NCBI GenBank assembly: GCA_905235375.1
Contig: CAJOLH010000026.1
Location: 1-64,000, forward strand
Source: an uncultured Bacteroidales bacterium
Lineage (GTDB): Bacteria; Bacteroidota; Bacteroidia; Bacteroidales; UBA3663
DNA: 64,000 nt
Reading direction: 5' to 3'
Both the position numbers and the translations under genes were made by a program. Positions 34,638-45,196 of this stretch are shown here, one piece after another; position 1 is the stretch's first letter; each line of letters opens with the position of its first letter. The notes beneath the pieces are model-generated. The model had not been told where the DNA came from and did not search any database. It saw only the letters and a program-made list of their open reading frames with translations.

Positions 34638-36452
34638 ATGTATCGTAAACAAACCTGTGGCGAGCTTCGTCTTGCCAATGTAGGCCAGGAAGTAACGCTG
34701 GCCGGATGGGTACAGCGCGTCCGCAAGATGGGCGGCCTTACCTTCGTTGATCTTCGTGACCGTTATGGTATCACCCAACTCGTTTTCGATGAGAGCGAGG
34801 CAGATGCAGCTCTTTGCGACAAGGCTACTCACTTGGGACGTGAATATGTCATCCAGGTGATTGGTGTGGTGCGCGAACGTGAAAGCAAAAACAAGAATAT
34901 ACCTACTGGCGATGTTGAGATCGTGGCCAAGGAGCTGAACGTGATCTCGGTTTCCGAGGTTCCACCCTTCACCATCGAGGATAAGACCGATGGTGGCGAT
35001 GACCTCCGTATGCAGTATCGTTATCTCGACTTGCGTCGTCCGATGGTGCGCAAGAATCTGGAACTTCGCCACAAGTTGGCTTTCGAGGTGCGTCGTTATC
35101 TCGATGCTCAGAACTTTCTTGAGGTGGAGACCCCGATGCTCATCAAATCTACGCCTGAGGGCGCACGCGACTTCGTGGTTCCTTCCCGCATGAACCCCGG
35201 ACAGTTCTATGCCCTCCCGCAGTCGCCGCAGCAGTTCAAGCAGCTTCTCATGGTGGCTGGTTTCGACCGTTACTTCCAAATCGTCAAGTGTTTCCGCGAC
35301 GAGGACCTTCGTGCCGACCGTCAGCCTGAATTCACGCAGATCGACTGTGAGATGTCGTTTGTTGAGCAGGATGATGTAATCGAGATGTTCGAAGGCATGA
35401 TGAAGCACCTCTTCAAGGAGCTGAAGGGCATAGAGTTCGACAAGTTCCCCCGCATGACGTGGGAGGATGCCATGAAATATTATGGCTCCGACAAGCCCGA
35501 CGTTCGTTTCGGCATGAAGTTTGTCGAACTGAAGAATATGTCACCATTGCGGGCTTACGTCCAGGGTGCCGACACCAGTGGAGTAGGGCAGAGTGTCTTC
35601 CCCGAGGGACAGTTCACGGTGTTCGACAGCGTGCCCTACGTGGCAGGCATCAATGCCAAGGGCTGTGCCGGCTATACGCGCAAGCAGATTGACGGGCTCA
35701 CCGACTTCGTGAAGCGTTCGCAGATTGGTGCCAAGGGTCTTATCTGGGTTCGCAAGAATGACGATGGCTCCCTCAAGTCGAGCATCGACAAGTTCTATGC
35801 ACCAGAGGTCATCGAGGCCATCTGTCAGAAGTTTGAGGCTGAGCCTGGCGACCTGATGCTTATCCTTTGCGGTGAGATGCGCCGTACGCAGAAGCAGCTT
35901 TGCGCCCTCCGTTTGGAGATGGGCCAGCGTCTCGGCTTCCGCGATCCTTCGGTCTATGTGCCCCTTTGGGTCATCGACTTCCCGCTCTTCGAATGGGATG
36001 AGGAGACACAGCGCTACTATGCGACCCATCACCCCTTCACCAGCCCCAATCCCGACGATGTGCCGCTTCTCGACACCGATCAGGGCAAGGTTCGCTCGTG
36101 GGCTTACGACTGCGTCATGAACGGTGTGGAGCTCGGTGGCGGTTCGGTGCGTATTCACGACTCAAAGCTGCAGGAGAAGATGTTCGAACTCCTTGGCTTC
36201 ACCGAAGAGAAGGCCATGGAGCAGTTCGGCTGCCTGATCAATGCCTTCAAGTATGGTGCACCTCCTCATGCAGGTCTTGCTTTCGGCCTCGACCGCGTAG
36301 TGTCGATGTTCGCCGAAATCGACTCCATCCGCGACACCATCGCCTTCCCCAAGAATAACCAGGGACGCGACGTGATGATTGATGCACCTTGTGCTATCGA
36401 TCAGGCCCAGCTCGACGAGCTCCAGATTGCCTTGAACCTCAAGGAGGAATAA
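34638..36452 (+). CDS. aspS: Aspartyl-tRNA synthetase
   Basis: 604 residues, the bacterial-type length with a GAD insertion. An N-terminal OB-fold anticodon-binding domain ([30 protein letters not shown]) precedes the class II core: motif 2 [18 protein letters not shown] and motif 3 [10 protein letters not shown]. It charges tRNA-Asp; whether it also charges tRNA-Asn cannot be said here. A terminator follows. Confidence 0.96.
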   Translation: MYRKQTCGELRLANVGQEVTLAGWVQRVRKMGGLTFVDLRDRYGITQLVFDESEADAALCDKATHLGREYVIQVIGVVRERESKNKNIPTGDVEIVAKELNVISVSEVPPFTIEDKTDGGDDLRMQYRYLDLRRPMVRKNLELRHKLAFEVRRYLDAQNFLEVETPMLIKSTPEGARDFVVPSRMNPGQFYALPQSPQQFKQLLMVAGFDRYFQIVKCFRDEDLRADRQPEFTQIDCEMSFVEQDDVIEMFEGMMKHLFKELKGIEFDKFPRMTWEDAMKYYGSDKPDVRFGMKFVELKNMSPLRAYVQGADTSGVGQSVFPEGQFTVFDSVPYVAGINAKGCAGYTRKQIDGLTDFVKRSQIGAKGLIWVRKNDDGSLKSSIDKFYAPEVIEAICQKFEAEPGDLMLILCGEMRRTQKQLCALRLEMGQRLGFRDPSVYVPLWVIDFPLFEWDEETQRYYATHHPFTSPNPDDVPLLDTDQGKVRSWAYDCVMNGVELGGGSVRIHDSKLQEKMFELLGFTEEKAMEQFGCLINAFKYGAPPHAGLAFGLDRVVSMFAEIDSIRDTIAFPKNNQGRDVMIDAPCAIDQAQLDELQIALNLKEE

Positions 36453-36470
36453 TCTGCTCCGATTCCCATA

Positions 36471-36516
36471 GAAAGGAATGGAAACCTGTGTCGTTTCCAT
36501 CCCTTTCTTCTTTTTC
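36471..36516 (+). terminator. Terminator after aspS
   Basis: GAAAGGAATGGAAAC pairs with GTTTCCATCCCTTTC (one mismatch), followed by a T-rich run. Confidence 0.8.
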
Positions 36517-36535
36517 CGCTTACATACATGATCTT

Positions 36536-36607
36536 TTAACTTTTATCACCATCTTAACTTTTATCACCATCTTAACTTTTATCACCATCTTAACTTTTAT
36601 CACCATC
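36536..36607. repeat. 18-bp tandem repeat TTAACTTTTATCACCATC, four units
   Basis: Four perfect head-to-tail copies end 5 bp before the GH105 start codon, so they occupy its leader and ribosome-binding region. Confidence 0.95.
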
Positions 36608-36612
36608 CACAC

Positions 36613-37998
36613 ATGAAAAGACACCTATTATTCATCCTCACTGTCCTTACGCTCGTCAGCACAGCTGATGCCAAGAAGAAGCCCAAGGGACCCAGTAATC
36701 TTATTGATGATCCGAAGGAGATGGCCGTTCAGTTTGCCGAGAGCGAACTGAAGCGCTTTCCCAGCCTATATCTCTACGACTATGGCCGCGTACCGTTCTT
36801 CGGCTACACGCAGGGCGTGGGTGGCACATCCTTCCTCTATATGTACCGCAAGACGGGCGACCGTCGCTACTTCCAGTATGCCGAAGAGTGGTGCGACACA
36901 CTCTGCATGGACGATGGGACCATCCAGAAGCGTGCTATGGAGTCCTACAACCTTGACCTGATACGTGGCGGCTGGGTGGTTTGTGAGGTGTATAATCTGA
37001 TCAAGGAGAACCCCGACCTGGTGGGTGGCGAGGCTGTTGCCCGCAGGAAGCTGGAGAAGTACAGAAAGTGCATGGAGATGCAGCTCATCAAGCAGCTGCA
37101 GAACCATCCAAAGACGTGCGACGGAGGCTATTGGCATAAGCTGGTCTATCCTCATCAGATGTGGCTCGATGGCATCTATATGGCATCTCCCTTCATGGCC
37201 ATCTATGGGCAGACATTCAATCATCCCGAGTGGCAGGCCGAAGCATTGCAGCAGGTCATCACTTGCTGGCATCACACCTATGACTCTCGTACCGGCCTTC
37301 TTCATCACGCTTGGGACGAGAGCGCGTCGCAACGTTGGAGCGATGCCGAAGGTCACTCGCCCAACTTCTGGGGACGTTCCGTTGGGTGGTACCTGATGGC
37401 CATGGTCGATATTCTCGACTACATCCCCGAGGGTTTCACCACAAGGTTCAACTGCGGACGCAAGGACACCATCCAGATCTCTGGTCGCGACACGCTCATT
37501 GCCTATATCAACCAGCTCGTCGATGCCCTGCCCCAGTATCAGCGCGGTGGCCTCTGGTACCAGGTGCTCGATTGTCCCGATAGGGCAGGTAATTGGCCCG
37601 AAGCTACCGTCACTGTGCAGTTTATGTATGCCATCGCCAAGGCGGTCAACAAGGGCTATCTCCCCGCCGACCGCATCAAGATTGCTTGGGATGCGTACAA
37701 TGGCCTGCAGCAGACCGTCCTCAACGATTGCCGTCAGGTCGATGCCGAAGGCAGGGTCGTGGGCGACCGGCGTGATCCGATGACCTACGAATACGGTCCC
37801 CAGCATACGATGGTGGTGCGTCTGTCCGATGGAACCTATTCGCTCACGCAATGCTGTGCCGTGGGAGGTCTTGGCGGCAATAAGTACCGCGACGGTTCGT
37901 TCGAGTATTATATCGGCGAACGTGTGCGTGACAACGACGGAAAGGGGTCTGGCATCTACGTCATGGGGTGCTGGGAACTCGGTGAAAATGTGAAGTAA
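36613..37998 (+). CDS. GH105 unsaturated rhamnogalacturonyl hydrolase (YteR-like)
   Basis: 461 residues with a signal peptide (about 1-20, ending ADA). The (alpha/alpha)6 barrel pattern of GH105/GH88 is seen, with the catalytic Asp in YPHQMWLDGIYM (near residue 192), GGYWHKLVYP before it and NFWGRSVGWYLMAMVDILDYIP after it. Such enzymes remove unsaturated galacturonate from rhamnogalacturonan oligosaccharides made by lyases. It pairs functionally with the second GH105 at 52927 but is not clustered with it. The leader is the 18-bp repeat array. Confidence 0.9.
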   Translation: MKRHLLFILTVLTLVSTADAKKKPKGPSNLIDDPKEMAVQFAESELKRFPSLYLYDYGRVPFFGYTQGVGGTSFLYMYRKTGDRRYFQYAEEWCDTLCMDDGTIQKRAMESYNLDLIRGGWVVCEVYNLIKENPDLVGGEAVARRKLEKYRKCMEMQLIKQLQNHPKTCDGGYWHKLVYPHQMWLDGIYMASPFMAIYGQTFNHPEWQAEALQQVITCWHHTYDSRTGLLHHAWDESASQRWSDAEGHSPNFWGRSVGWYLMAMVDILDYIPEGFTTRFNCGRKDTIQISGRDTLIAYINQLVDALPQYQRGGLWYQVLDCPDRAGNWPEATVTVQFMYAIAKAVNKGYLPADRIKIAWDAYNGLQQTVLNDCRQVDAEGRVVGDRRDPMTYEYGPQHTMVVRLSDGTYSLTQCCAVGGLGGNKYRDGSFEYYIGERVRDNDGKGSGIYVMGCWELGENVK

Positions 37999-38020
37999 AC
38001 GTCAATCCAATTGGGCAAAA

Positions 38021-38062
38021 TTGCCTTTTTATTGTCCAAAAAGGCAAAGGATTTGTTTTTTT
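38021..38062 (+). terminator. Terminator after the GH105 gene
   Basis: TTGCCTTTTT (38021-38030) and AAAAAGGCAA (38038-38047) form a perfect 10-bp stem; a T run follows at about 38055. Confidence 0.75.
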
Positions 38063-38073
38063 GTGCCTTCAAA

Positions 38074-38105
38074 TTTGGTGGCTTGGGCAAAATGCAATAA
38101 TTTTG
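38074..38105 (+). promoter_or_regulatory. Promoter of the activase-like gene
   Basis: TTTG (38074-38077), 20 nt, TAATTTTG (38098-38105), 24 bp before ATG 38129. Confidence 0.65.
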
Positions 38106-38128
38106 TACGCTAAATATTATCTGAAGGT

Positions 38129-41100
38129 ATGAATCTGCAAAGATTGCGACTTGGTATCGACGTAGGCTCTACCACCACCAAGGTGGTGGCGTTGAATGAT
38201 GAGGGCCGCGTCGTTTTCGATACTTATATCCGTCATCTGGCCAGGGCTGTCGAGAGCGTCATCGATGTGCTCTCCGACATGAAGACCCGTCTCGGCGATG
38301 CCTTTGAGGTGTCTCTCCGAGTCACGGGTTCTATTGGTATGGGTATAGCCGAAAGAGTTGGTCTGCCGTTTGTGCAGGAGGTTGTCGCAGCCTCCAAATG
38401 CATACAGATGAAATATCGTGATGTCAGGTCGATGATCGACATCGGTGGCGAGGATGCCAAGGTGGTCTTTTTCCACAATGGCGAGGCACGTGATCTTCGT
38501 ATGAATGGTCAGTGTGCGGGTGGCACCGGTGCTTTTATCGACCAGATGGCGATTATCCTGGGTTGCTCGGTGGACGAGCTCAATCAGCTTGCCTTGCAGT
38601 CCAAGCAGGTCTATCCCATCGCTTCGCGTTGTGGCGTCTTCTGCAAGACTGATATTCAGAACCTCATAGCAAAGAACGTTTCGCGTGAGGACATCGCTGC
38701 CTCCATCTTCCGTGCTGTTGCCGTGCAGACAGTCATGACGTTGGCTCATGGCTGCGAGATTGAGCGTCCCTTGCTCTTCTGCGGTGGCCCGTTGACCTAT
38801 ATCCCCGCCTTGCGCAAGGCATTTGTCGATTATATGCACCTCGACGACCAGGAAGTGGTCCTTCCAGAGCGTGGAACCTTGCTGCCTGCCGAAGGTGCGG
38901 CTCTGGCAGACATCCCCTCGGAGGAATATCTGAGCATCGATGCTCTCATCAGCAAGATTCGCGCTGCCTACAACGTGAAAGGCATAACGTCTGCCGGTGC
39001 CATGGCTCCTATATTCAAGGATGACAGCGACTTTCAGGCATGGCAGGCAAGGATGTCGCAAAGCAAACTGCCGACAGCCGACCTCGACAAGCTGATTGCC
39101 CAAGCCAAGCCCCTGGAGCAGAATCTGGGTGAAGCTGAAGCCGAATCAGGGAAGGACGTTGCCATCCTCGATGCATTTCTCGGTATTGACTCCGGTTCCA
39201 CCACCACCAAGATTGTGGTGCTTGATACCGAAGGCCGCATCATCTACGATTACTATGCGCCCAATGGCGGTAATCCGATTCATGCGGTGGAGGAGGGGCT
39301 GAAGCGCCTTAATGCCCGTATCACTTCGTCCAACGCCCGTCTGCGCATCCTCGGCTCGGGCAGCACAGGCTATGGAGAGGATCTCATCAAGGCCGCCTTC
39401 CAGCTCGATCATGGCATCATCGAGACCATCGCCCACTTCCTTTCAGCCCATCATATCGACAAGGATGTGAGCTTTATCCTCGACATCGGAGGTCAGGACA
39501 TGAAGGCCATCTTTGTGCAGAATGGCGTCATCAATCGCATTGAGATCAACGAGGCCTGCTCGTCGGGTTGCGGCTCGTTCCTTTCCACCTTTGCCACCAG
39601 TCTGGGCTACAATGTCTCCGACTTCGCGGCACAGGCACGCCAGAGCCTCGCTCCCTGCGACCTGGGTACACGTTGCACCGTCTTCATGAATTCGAAGGTG
39701 AAGCAGGTGCTTCGCGAAGGAGCTTCTGTTGCCGACCTGTCGGCAGGTCTGGCCTATTCGGTGGTGCGTAATTGCCTGTATAAGGTGCTGAAGCTGAAGA
39801 ACACCAAGGAACTGGGCAGCCATATCGTCGTGCAGGGTGGTACCATGCGCAACGATGCCGTGGTGCGTGCCCTCGAACTGCTCTCAGGTGCCCAGGTGAG
39901 CCGCTGCGACAAGCCTGAACTGATGGGAGCCTTCGGCTGTGCGCTCTTTGCGATGGGCCATGTTGAAAAGAAGGCTGACCAGGCTCCGTTCCTCGAAGAC
40001 TTGCTCCAGAAGTCGTCCTATACGCAGAAGAACGTCTATTGCCACGGTTGCGAGAACCAGTGTCTCGTCTCGACCTACAAGTTCGCAGGCGGCAAGACCT
40101 ACTTCAGCGGCAACCGTTGCGAGAAGGTGTTCGTCAATGGTGGCGAAGCCAAGCGTAAGGGTCTCAACGTCTATGACCAGAAGCTTCACGAACTCTTTGA
40201 CCGCGCTTCAAAGGGCAACCCCTCGAACCTTTCGAACCCCTCAAACTTCTCAAACTCCTCAAACCCCTCAGCCCCCTCTCTTGGCATCCCCCGTGGCTTG
40301 AACCAGTTCGAGGAGTTCCCTTTCTGGTATGCTCTTTTCACCCATGCTGGCATCAATGTTGTCCTTTCGTCTCCTTCCAACTATCGCAAGTACGAGCGTG
40401 ACGCCGGTATGGTGATGAGCGACAACATCTGTTTCCCTGCCAAACTGATGCACAGCCACATCCGCGACCTGGTGGAGCGTGGTGTCAAGCGTATCTTCCT
40501 ACCCTTCGTCATCTACGAGCGGCCCAATGGCGGACAGAACAGTTTCAACTGCCCCATCGTCAGTGGCTACAGCGAGGTCATCAAGTCGGTGCAGGGGTCA
40601 ATGGCCGAATTCATCTCGCCGACCATCTCGTTCAAGGACGAGAAGCTCTTGCGCAAACAGTGCCAGCAACTGCTGAAAGATCTCGGTGTGAAGGGAAGCA
40701 AATTGATCAACGATGCCATCGACCAAGCCATCTATGCGCAGAATCGTTACGAGCAGCGCTTGACCTACTTCTGCGAGGATGTGCTGCGCGAAGCTCGCAA
40801 CAATCATCGGCTCGTCATCATGCTCGTGGGGCGTCCTTACCACAGCGATCCACTTATCCAGCATCAGGTGGCAGACCTCATTTCGGGCATGGGCATCGAC
40901 ATCATCACCGATGACTATGTGCGCGACAAGGACATCGACCTCCACGATGTGCATCATCTCGCCCAATGGGCATATCCTACACGCATCCTCAAGGCTGCCA
41001 AGTGGTGCGCCGAGCAGGGCAACGATGTGCATCTCGTGCAGTTCACCTCGTTCGGCTGTGGTCCCGATGCCTTCCTCGTCGATGAGGTGCGTGACCTCAT

Positions 41101-42472
41101 GGTGCGTCACCATAAGAGCCTTACCCTGCTCAAGCTCGACGATATTAACAACGTGGGTTCGATGAAGCTCCGCATCCGTTCGCTCATCGAGTCGCTCAAA
41201 CTGGCTTCGGGCCTCGATGAGAAACGTAAGGCTGAGAAGTTCGTCACCACGCCCATCTTCGACGAGACGATGCGCGGACGCAAGATTCTGGCTCCCTATT
41301 TCACGCAGTTCATTTCGCCACTTATTCCGTCCATCGTAAAGCTTGTAGGGCTCGACGTGGAGTGTCTGCCGCTCAGCGACAAGATTTCAGGTGACATGGG
41401 TCTGCGTTATGCCAACAACGAGGTCTGTTATCCGGCCACACTTGTGGTGGGCGATTTTGTCAAGGCATTCCGCGAGGGGCGCTACGACCCCGACAAGACG
41501 GCTGTGGTCATGTCACAGACGGGAGGACAGTGCCGTGCCTCCAACTATATCTCGCTCATCAAGAAGGCGCTTGTCGATTCGGGCTTCCCACAGGTGCCCG
41601 TCATCAGCCTGACGTTTGGCGAAGACATGGGCAATGTGCAGCCCGGCTTCGAGGTCCCTTGGCGCAAGATCATCGTCATTGCGTTCTTCGCCGTGCTCTA
41701 CAGCGACTTCATCGCCAAGCTCTATTATCCCACTGCTGTGCGCGAACGTGAACCTGGCATTGCCCAGCGGCTCAAGGACAAGTACCTGCAGTTGGGTTGC
41801 GAAGCCATCGAACGTCGCAGTTCCAGACAGCTGACGCAGCTTGCCGAACAGGCTGCTGCCGAGTTCGATGCGGCGTGCATCGATCGTGAGACGGCGAAGG
41901 TGGGTGTCGTGGGCGAGATCTTCCTCAAGTTCCATCCGTTTGCCCAACTCCATGTCGTCGATTGGCTGATGGAGCGTGGCATCGAGGTGGCTCCTCCCGT
42001 CTTGCTCGACTTCTTTGCGCAGAGCTTCGTCAATCGCAAGGTGAATCTTGCTACCAAGGTTGAGCGATCCAATGTGCCCGACTTCATCGTTGATACGGTC
42101 TATCTGCTCATCCGTCGCCAGTTGGGCAAGTACAATCGTATAGGCCGTCGCTTCCGTTACTATCTGCCGTTCCACGACATTATGGAGGAGGCGCGCGTCA
42201 GCCAGGAGATTGTCACCCTCTCAGCCCAGTTTGGCGAAGGCTGGCTTCTTCCTGCCGAGGTGGCCGAATATGCACGTCAGGGCATCAATCACGTTGTCTC
42301 GCTTCAACCTTTCGGTTGCATTGCCAACCATATCGTGGCTCGTGGCGTCGAGCGTCGCATCAAGCAGGTTTATCCCGACATGAATCTCCTCTCGCTCGAT
42401 TTTGACTCCGGCGTTTCCGAGGTCAATATCACCAACCGCCTGCTGCTCTTCATCGACAGTCTCAAGAAGTGA
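38129..42472 (+). CDS. Acyl-CoA dehydratase activase-related protein (two BadF/BcrAD ATPase domains, DUF2229 and HgdB-like parts)
   Basis: 1447 residues. Two ASKHA ATPase domains: the first from RLGIDVGSTTTKVVALN, the second (near 350) from LGIDSGSTTTKIVVLDTEGR. Each carries cysteine cluster ligands of activases (QCAGGTGAF; ACSSGCGSFLS). A Cys-bearing segment (CHGCENQCLV) follows, then DUF2229/HgdB-like domains (CFPAKLMHSHI, GRPYHSDPLIQHQVADLI). Related activases drive electron transfer to 2-hydroxyacyl-CoA dehydratases or benzoyl-CoA reductases; this giant Bacteroidetes form has no proven substrate. Oddity: near residues 692-712 a Ser/Pro/Asn stretch (SNLSNPSNFSNSSNPS) is encoded by AACCCCTC-type repeats also found between genes. 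Confidence 0.88.
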   Translation: MNLQRLRLGIDVGSTTTKVVALNDEGRVVFDTYIRHLARAVESVIDVLSDMKTRLGDAFEVSLRVTGSIGMGIAERVGLPFVQEVVAASKCIQMKYRDVRSMIDIGGEDAKVVFFHNGEARDLRMNGQCAGGTGAFIDQMAIILGCSVDELNQLALQSKQVYPIASRCGVFCKTDIQNLIAKNVSREDIAASIFRAVAVQTVMTLAHGCEIERPLLFCGGPLTYIPALRKAFVDYMHLDDQEVVLPERGTLLPAEGAALADIPSEEYLSIDALISKIRAAYNVKGITSAGAMAPIFKDDSDFQAWQARMSQSKLPTADLDKLIAQAKPLEQNLGEAEAESGKDVAILDAFLGIDSGSTTTKIVVLDTEGRIIYDYYAPNGGNPIHAVEEGLKRLNARITSSNARLRILGSGSTGYGEDLIKAAFQLDHGIIETIAHFLSAHHIDKDVSFILDIGGQDMKAIFVQNGVINRIEINEACSSGCGSFLSTFATSLGYNVSDFAAQARQSLAPCDLGTRCTVFMNSKVKQVLREGASVADLSAGLAYSVVRNCLYKVLKLKNTKELGSHIVVQGGTMRNDAVVRALELLSGAQVSRCDKPELMGAFGCALFAMGHVEKKADQAPFLEDLLQKSSYTQKNVYCHGCENQCLVSTYKFAGGKTYFSGNRCEKVFVNGGEAKRKGLNVYDQKLHELFDRASKGNPSNLSNPSNFSNSSNPSAPSLGIPRGLNQFEEFPFWYALFTHAGINVVLSSPSNYRKYERDAGMVMSDNICFPAKLMHSHIRDLVERGVKRIFLPFVIYERPNGGQNSFNCPIVSGYSEVIKSVQGSMAEFISPTISFKDEKLLRKQCQQLLKDLGVKGSKLINDAIDQAIYAQNRYEQRLTYFCEDVLREARNNHRLVIMLVGRPYHSDPLIQHQVADLISGMGIDIITDDYVRDKDIDLHDVHHLAQWAYPTRILKAAKWCAEQGNDVHLVQFTSFGCGPDAFLVDEVRDLMVRHHKSLTLLKLDDINNVGSMKLRIRSLIESLKLASGLDEKRKAEKFVTTPIFDETMRGRKILAPYFTQFISPLIPSIVKLVGLDVECLPLSDKISGDMGLRYANNEVCYPATLVVGDFVKAFREGRYDPDKTAVVMSQTGGQCRASNYISLIKKALVDSGFPQVPVISLTFGEDMGNVQPGFEVPWRKIIVIAFFAVLYSDFIAKLYYPTAVREREPGIAQRLKDKYLQLGCEAIERRSSRQLTQLAEQAAAEFDAACIDRETAKVGVVGEIFLKFHPFAQLHVVDWLMERGIEVAPPVLLDFFAQSFVNRKVNLATKVERSNVPDFIVDTVYLLIRRQLGKYNRIGRRFRYYLPFHDIMEEARVSQEIVTLSAQFGEGWLLPAEVAEYARQGINHVVSLQPFGCIANHIVARGVERRIKQVYPDMNLLSLDFDSGVSEVNITNRLLLFIDSLKK

Positions 42473-42473
42473 T

Positions 42474-45041
42474 ATGAAATCGGCCATTCTCTCCAGCTTC
42501 GCGTTGCTGCTTTCCGTGGTCTCCCTTTCGGCCAAAGATTCGACTTCGGTCATAACCACCCCCATCGAAAGGTTCCTCTATGCCGGCCCTGTGGTGATGC
42601 AGACTCCTGTGATGCTCGACACTGTCGATGCCGAATTGAAGGGCTTCGATCCAAAGTCGCTGCTCGATTGCGCCCTTTCGCCCGATGCCGTCAACCATGG
42701 CACGACATGGCGAGAAAAGGAGCTGCCCGGCACTCCCGAAGGAGCTGCTTACGCCTTGCATCAGCTGGGCTTCACGCTCAGGTCCACTTCTTTCGTCAAA
42801 GGAAGTCTCAAACTCGAAAAGGCTCCTGCCAACTACCAGCTATTCTGTGATGGTCAGAAGACTGCTGCGGGCGAACTGTCCCTTGAGCCGGGTGACCATG
42901 ATTTTGTCATCAAGTATCTCAGCTCTTCCAGTGCGGAGCATCCTGACAGCCTTGCGTTGGCTTTCGAGTCCTCGTCGCAGGTCGTTGTGGACCTCCCCGA
43001 CAATGCCGATCGGCTCTATACCATCACACGCATGATGGAGTCACGTCTGTGCTATGGACTTTCGCTTTCTCCCAAGGGCGACTACCTGCTCATCACCGAG
43101 GGTCAGCGTGCTCCCAAGCAGAATCACCGTTGGTACTATCTGCAGAACCGTCTGACGGGTCAGCGCACCCAGCTCAGCCAGGGCGTGACGTGGATGCCGC
43201 GCTCCAATCGCTATTACTACACGCGCACGGGCAACGAGGGTCTTGAGCTCGTCACCGTCGATCCCGCCACGGGAAGCGAAGAGGTTCTTTGCCGCCATTT
43301 GCCCGAAGGCAGTTTCAGATTCTTGCCTGATGAGCAGTCCCTCGTCTTCTTTGTCAATAAGGAAGGCCCCAAGGAGATCAACAAGGATGTTTACGAAGTG
43401 CTTAACCCCGAGGATCGCCAGTCACGTTGGCGCGATCGTTATGCGATGGCCCTCTACGACATCCGGTCGGGTGTGCTTCGTCCACTCACCTTCGGCTACA
43501 ACAACTGCTATGTCACCGACATCAGTCAGGATGGCCGCTATGCGCTGCTCTCCAAGAGTGAGCATACGTTCAAGCCACTTGGCGAAGCCGTGCCTGTCGA
43601 TCGTCCTCAGCGTCCACATGAGTTCAGTTCGCTCTATCGACTCAATCTCGAGACCTTGTCGCTCGACACGCTCATCCACCAGGATGGTTTCGTTTATGGC
43701 GGCACCTTCTCGCCCGATGGTCGTCAGGTGCTCGTTCAGGGTTCTCCCGAGGCTTTTGGCCGTGTAGGCTGCACCCTGCCTGCCGATGTCATTCCTTCGA
43801 TGTTCGACTATCAGGCCTACATCATCGATGTCGATGACCATGAGGTGCATCCCGTGACCCGCGACTTCGATCCCAGCATCTCCTCAATGGAGTGGAACCT
43901 CTACGATGGCCAGATCTATCTTACTTGCGAGAATCGCGATTCGGTGAGCCTCTATCGCCTCAATCCTGCTACGGGCGATATCCGTATGCTGCCTCTTCCC
44001 GAAGAGTGCGTCAAGGGGATCACTTTCGCTTCGCAGGCTCCCGTGATGGCGTGGTACGGACAGTCGTCGATGAACAGCGACCGCCTCTATACCGTCGATT
44101 TGACCAAGGTCAAGACGGACAGGAAGACGGGCCAGCTGACGTGCCCTGCAACCTGCTTCGAGGATCTTTCGGCCCAGACGCTTCGCGACGTGCAGGTAGC
44201 CGAGTGCCACCCTTGGCATTTTACCAACAGCAATGGTGACGACGTGCTTTGCCGCTACTATCTGCCCGTCGGCTTCAACGACGAGGCCCCCGACCTCAAC
44301 GCAGTTTATCCGATGATCACCTATTATTATGGCGGATGCAGTCCCACGGGTCGCAACTTCGAGTCGAGTTATCCTTGGCAGTGTTGGGCTGCCTTGGGCT
44401 ATGTGGTCCTTGTCGTGCAGCCCAGTGGTGCTGCCGGCTTCGGTCAGGAGTGGGCTTCGCGCCATGTCAATACTGCGGGTGTAGATCCTGCTCGCGACAT
44501 CACCGAGGCGGTGCGCGAGTTCTGTCGCACGCACGCGTATATTAATAAGGAGAAGGTGGGCTGCTGCGGCGCCTCCTACGGCGGCTTCATGACGCAGTAT
44601 CTACAGACCTTGTCCGACTGTCCTTTCGCTTGTGCCATCAGTCATGCCGGCATTTCCGACCACACCACTTATTGGGGTTATGGTTATTGGGGCTATAGCT
44701 ACAGCGAAGTATCTATGGCAAATAGTTATCCCTGGAGCGAAACCGACCTCTATGTGAAGAATTCTCCCATCTACAACGTCGATAAGATTCACACGCCCAT
44801 CCTCTTCCTCCATGGCACCAAGGACGTCAATGTTCCCATCAACAATTCCATCCAGATGTTCACTGCGCTGAAACTTCTCGGTCGCGAGACGGCGCTTGTC
44901 TGCATCGATGGCGAGGATCATGGCGTCGTCGATTACGACAAACGCATGGCCTGGCTCCGCACCCAGCTCGCCTGGTTCCAGAAGTATCTCAAGGACGATT
45001 CCTCCTGGTGGGATGCTCTGTATCCCAAGAAGGCGCTCTAA
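42474..45041 (+). CDS. S9 family (prolyl oligopeptidase-type) peptidase
   Basis: 855 residues from ATG 42474, one base after the stop of the activase gene. A signal peptide is seen (MKSAILSSFALLLSVVSLSA). A WD/beta-propeller-like middle leads to the alpha/beta hydrolase catalytic domain: nucleophile Ser in GCCGASYGGFMTQ, Asp in FLHGTKDVNVP, His in DGEDHGVV. Probably a periplasmic dipeptidyl- or oligopeptidase. The close spacing suggests co-transcription with the activase gene, without an obvious functional link. Confidence 0.9.
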   Translation: MKSAILSSFALLLSVVSLSAKDSTSVITTPIERFLYAGPVVMQTPVMLDTVDAELKGFDPKSLLDCALSPDAVNHGTTWREKELPGTPEGAAYALHQLGFTLRSTSFVKGSLKLEKAPANYQLFCDGQKTAAGELSLEPGDHDFVIKYLSSSSAEHPDSLALAFESSSQVVVDLPDNADRLYTITRMMESRLCYGLSLSPKGDYLLITEGQRAPKQNHRWYYLQNRLTGQRTQLSQGVTWMPRSNRYYYTRTGNEGLELVTVDPATGSEEVLCRHLPEGSFRFLPDEQSLVFFVNKEGPKEINKDVYEVLNPEDRQSRWRDRYAMALYDIRSGVLRPLTFGYNNCYVTDISQDGRYALLSKSEHTFKPLGEAVPVDRPQRPHEFSSLYRLNLETLSLDTLIHQDGFVYGGTFSPDGRQVLVQGSPEAFGRVGCTLPADVIPSMFDYQAYIIDVDDHEVHPVTRDFDPSISSMEWNLYDGQIYLTCENRDSVSLYRLNPATGDIRMLPLPEECVKGITFASQAPVMAWYGQSSMNSDRLYTVDLTKVKTDRKTGQLTCPATCFEDLSAQTLRDVQVAECHPWHFTNSNGDDVLCRYYLPVGFNDEAPDLNAVYPMITYYYGGCSPTGRNFESSYPWQCWAALGYVVLVVQPSGAAGFGQEWASRHVNTAGVDPARDITEAVREFCRTHAYINKEKVGCCGASYGGFMTQYLQTLSDCPFACAISHAGISDHTTYWGYGYWGYSYSEVSMANSYPWSETDLYVKNSPIYNVDKIHTPILFLHGTKDVNVPINNSIQMFTALKLLGRETALVCIDGEDHGVVDYDKRMAWLRTQLAWFQKYLKDDSSWWDALYPKKAL

Positions 45042-45196
45042 AATGTTACGAATAATGCGCTAAAAAGGTCATTTTTGCATAAAGCCTTGCACGTTTCATC
45101 AAAAATCGCTTACTTTGCATCGATTAATTCTGCATTCCATAGTGTTTGACAGAATTAATTCTATAATTCTCAAATTCGTGATAAAAGAAAATTGTT

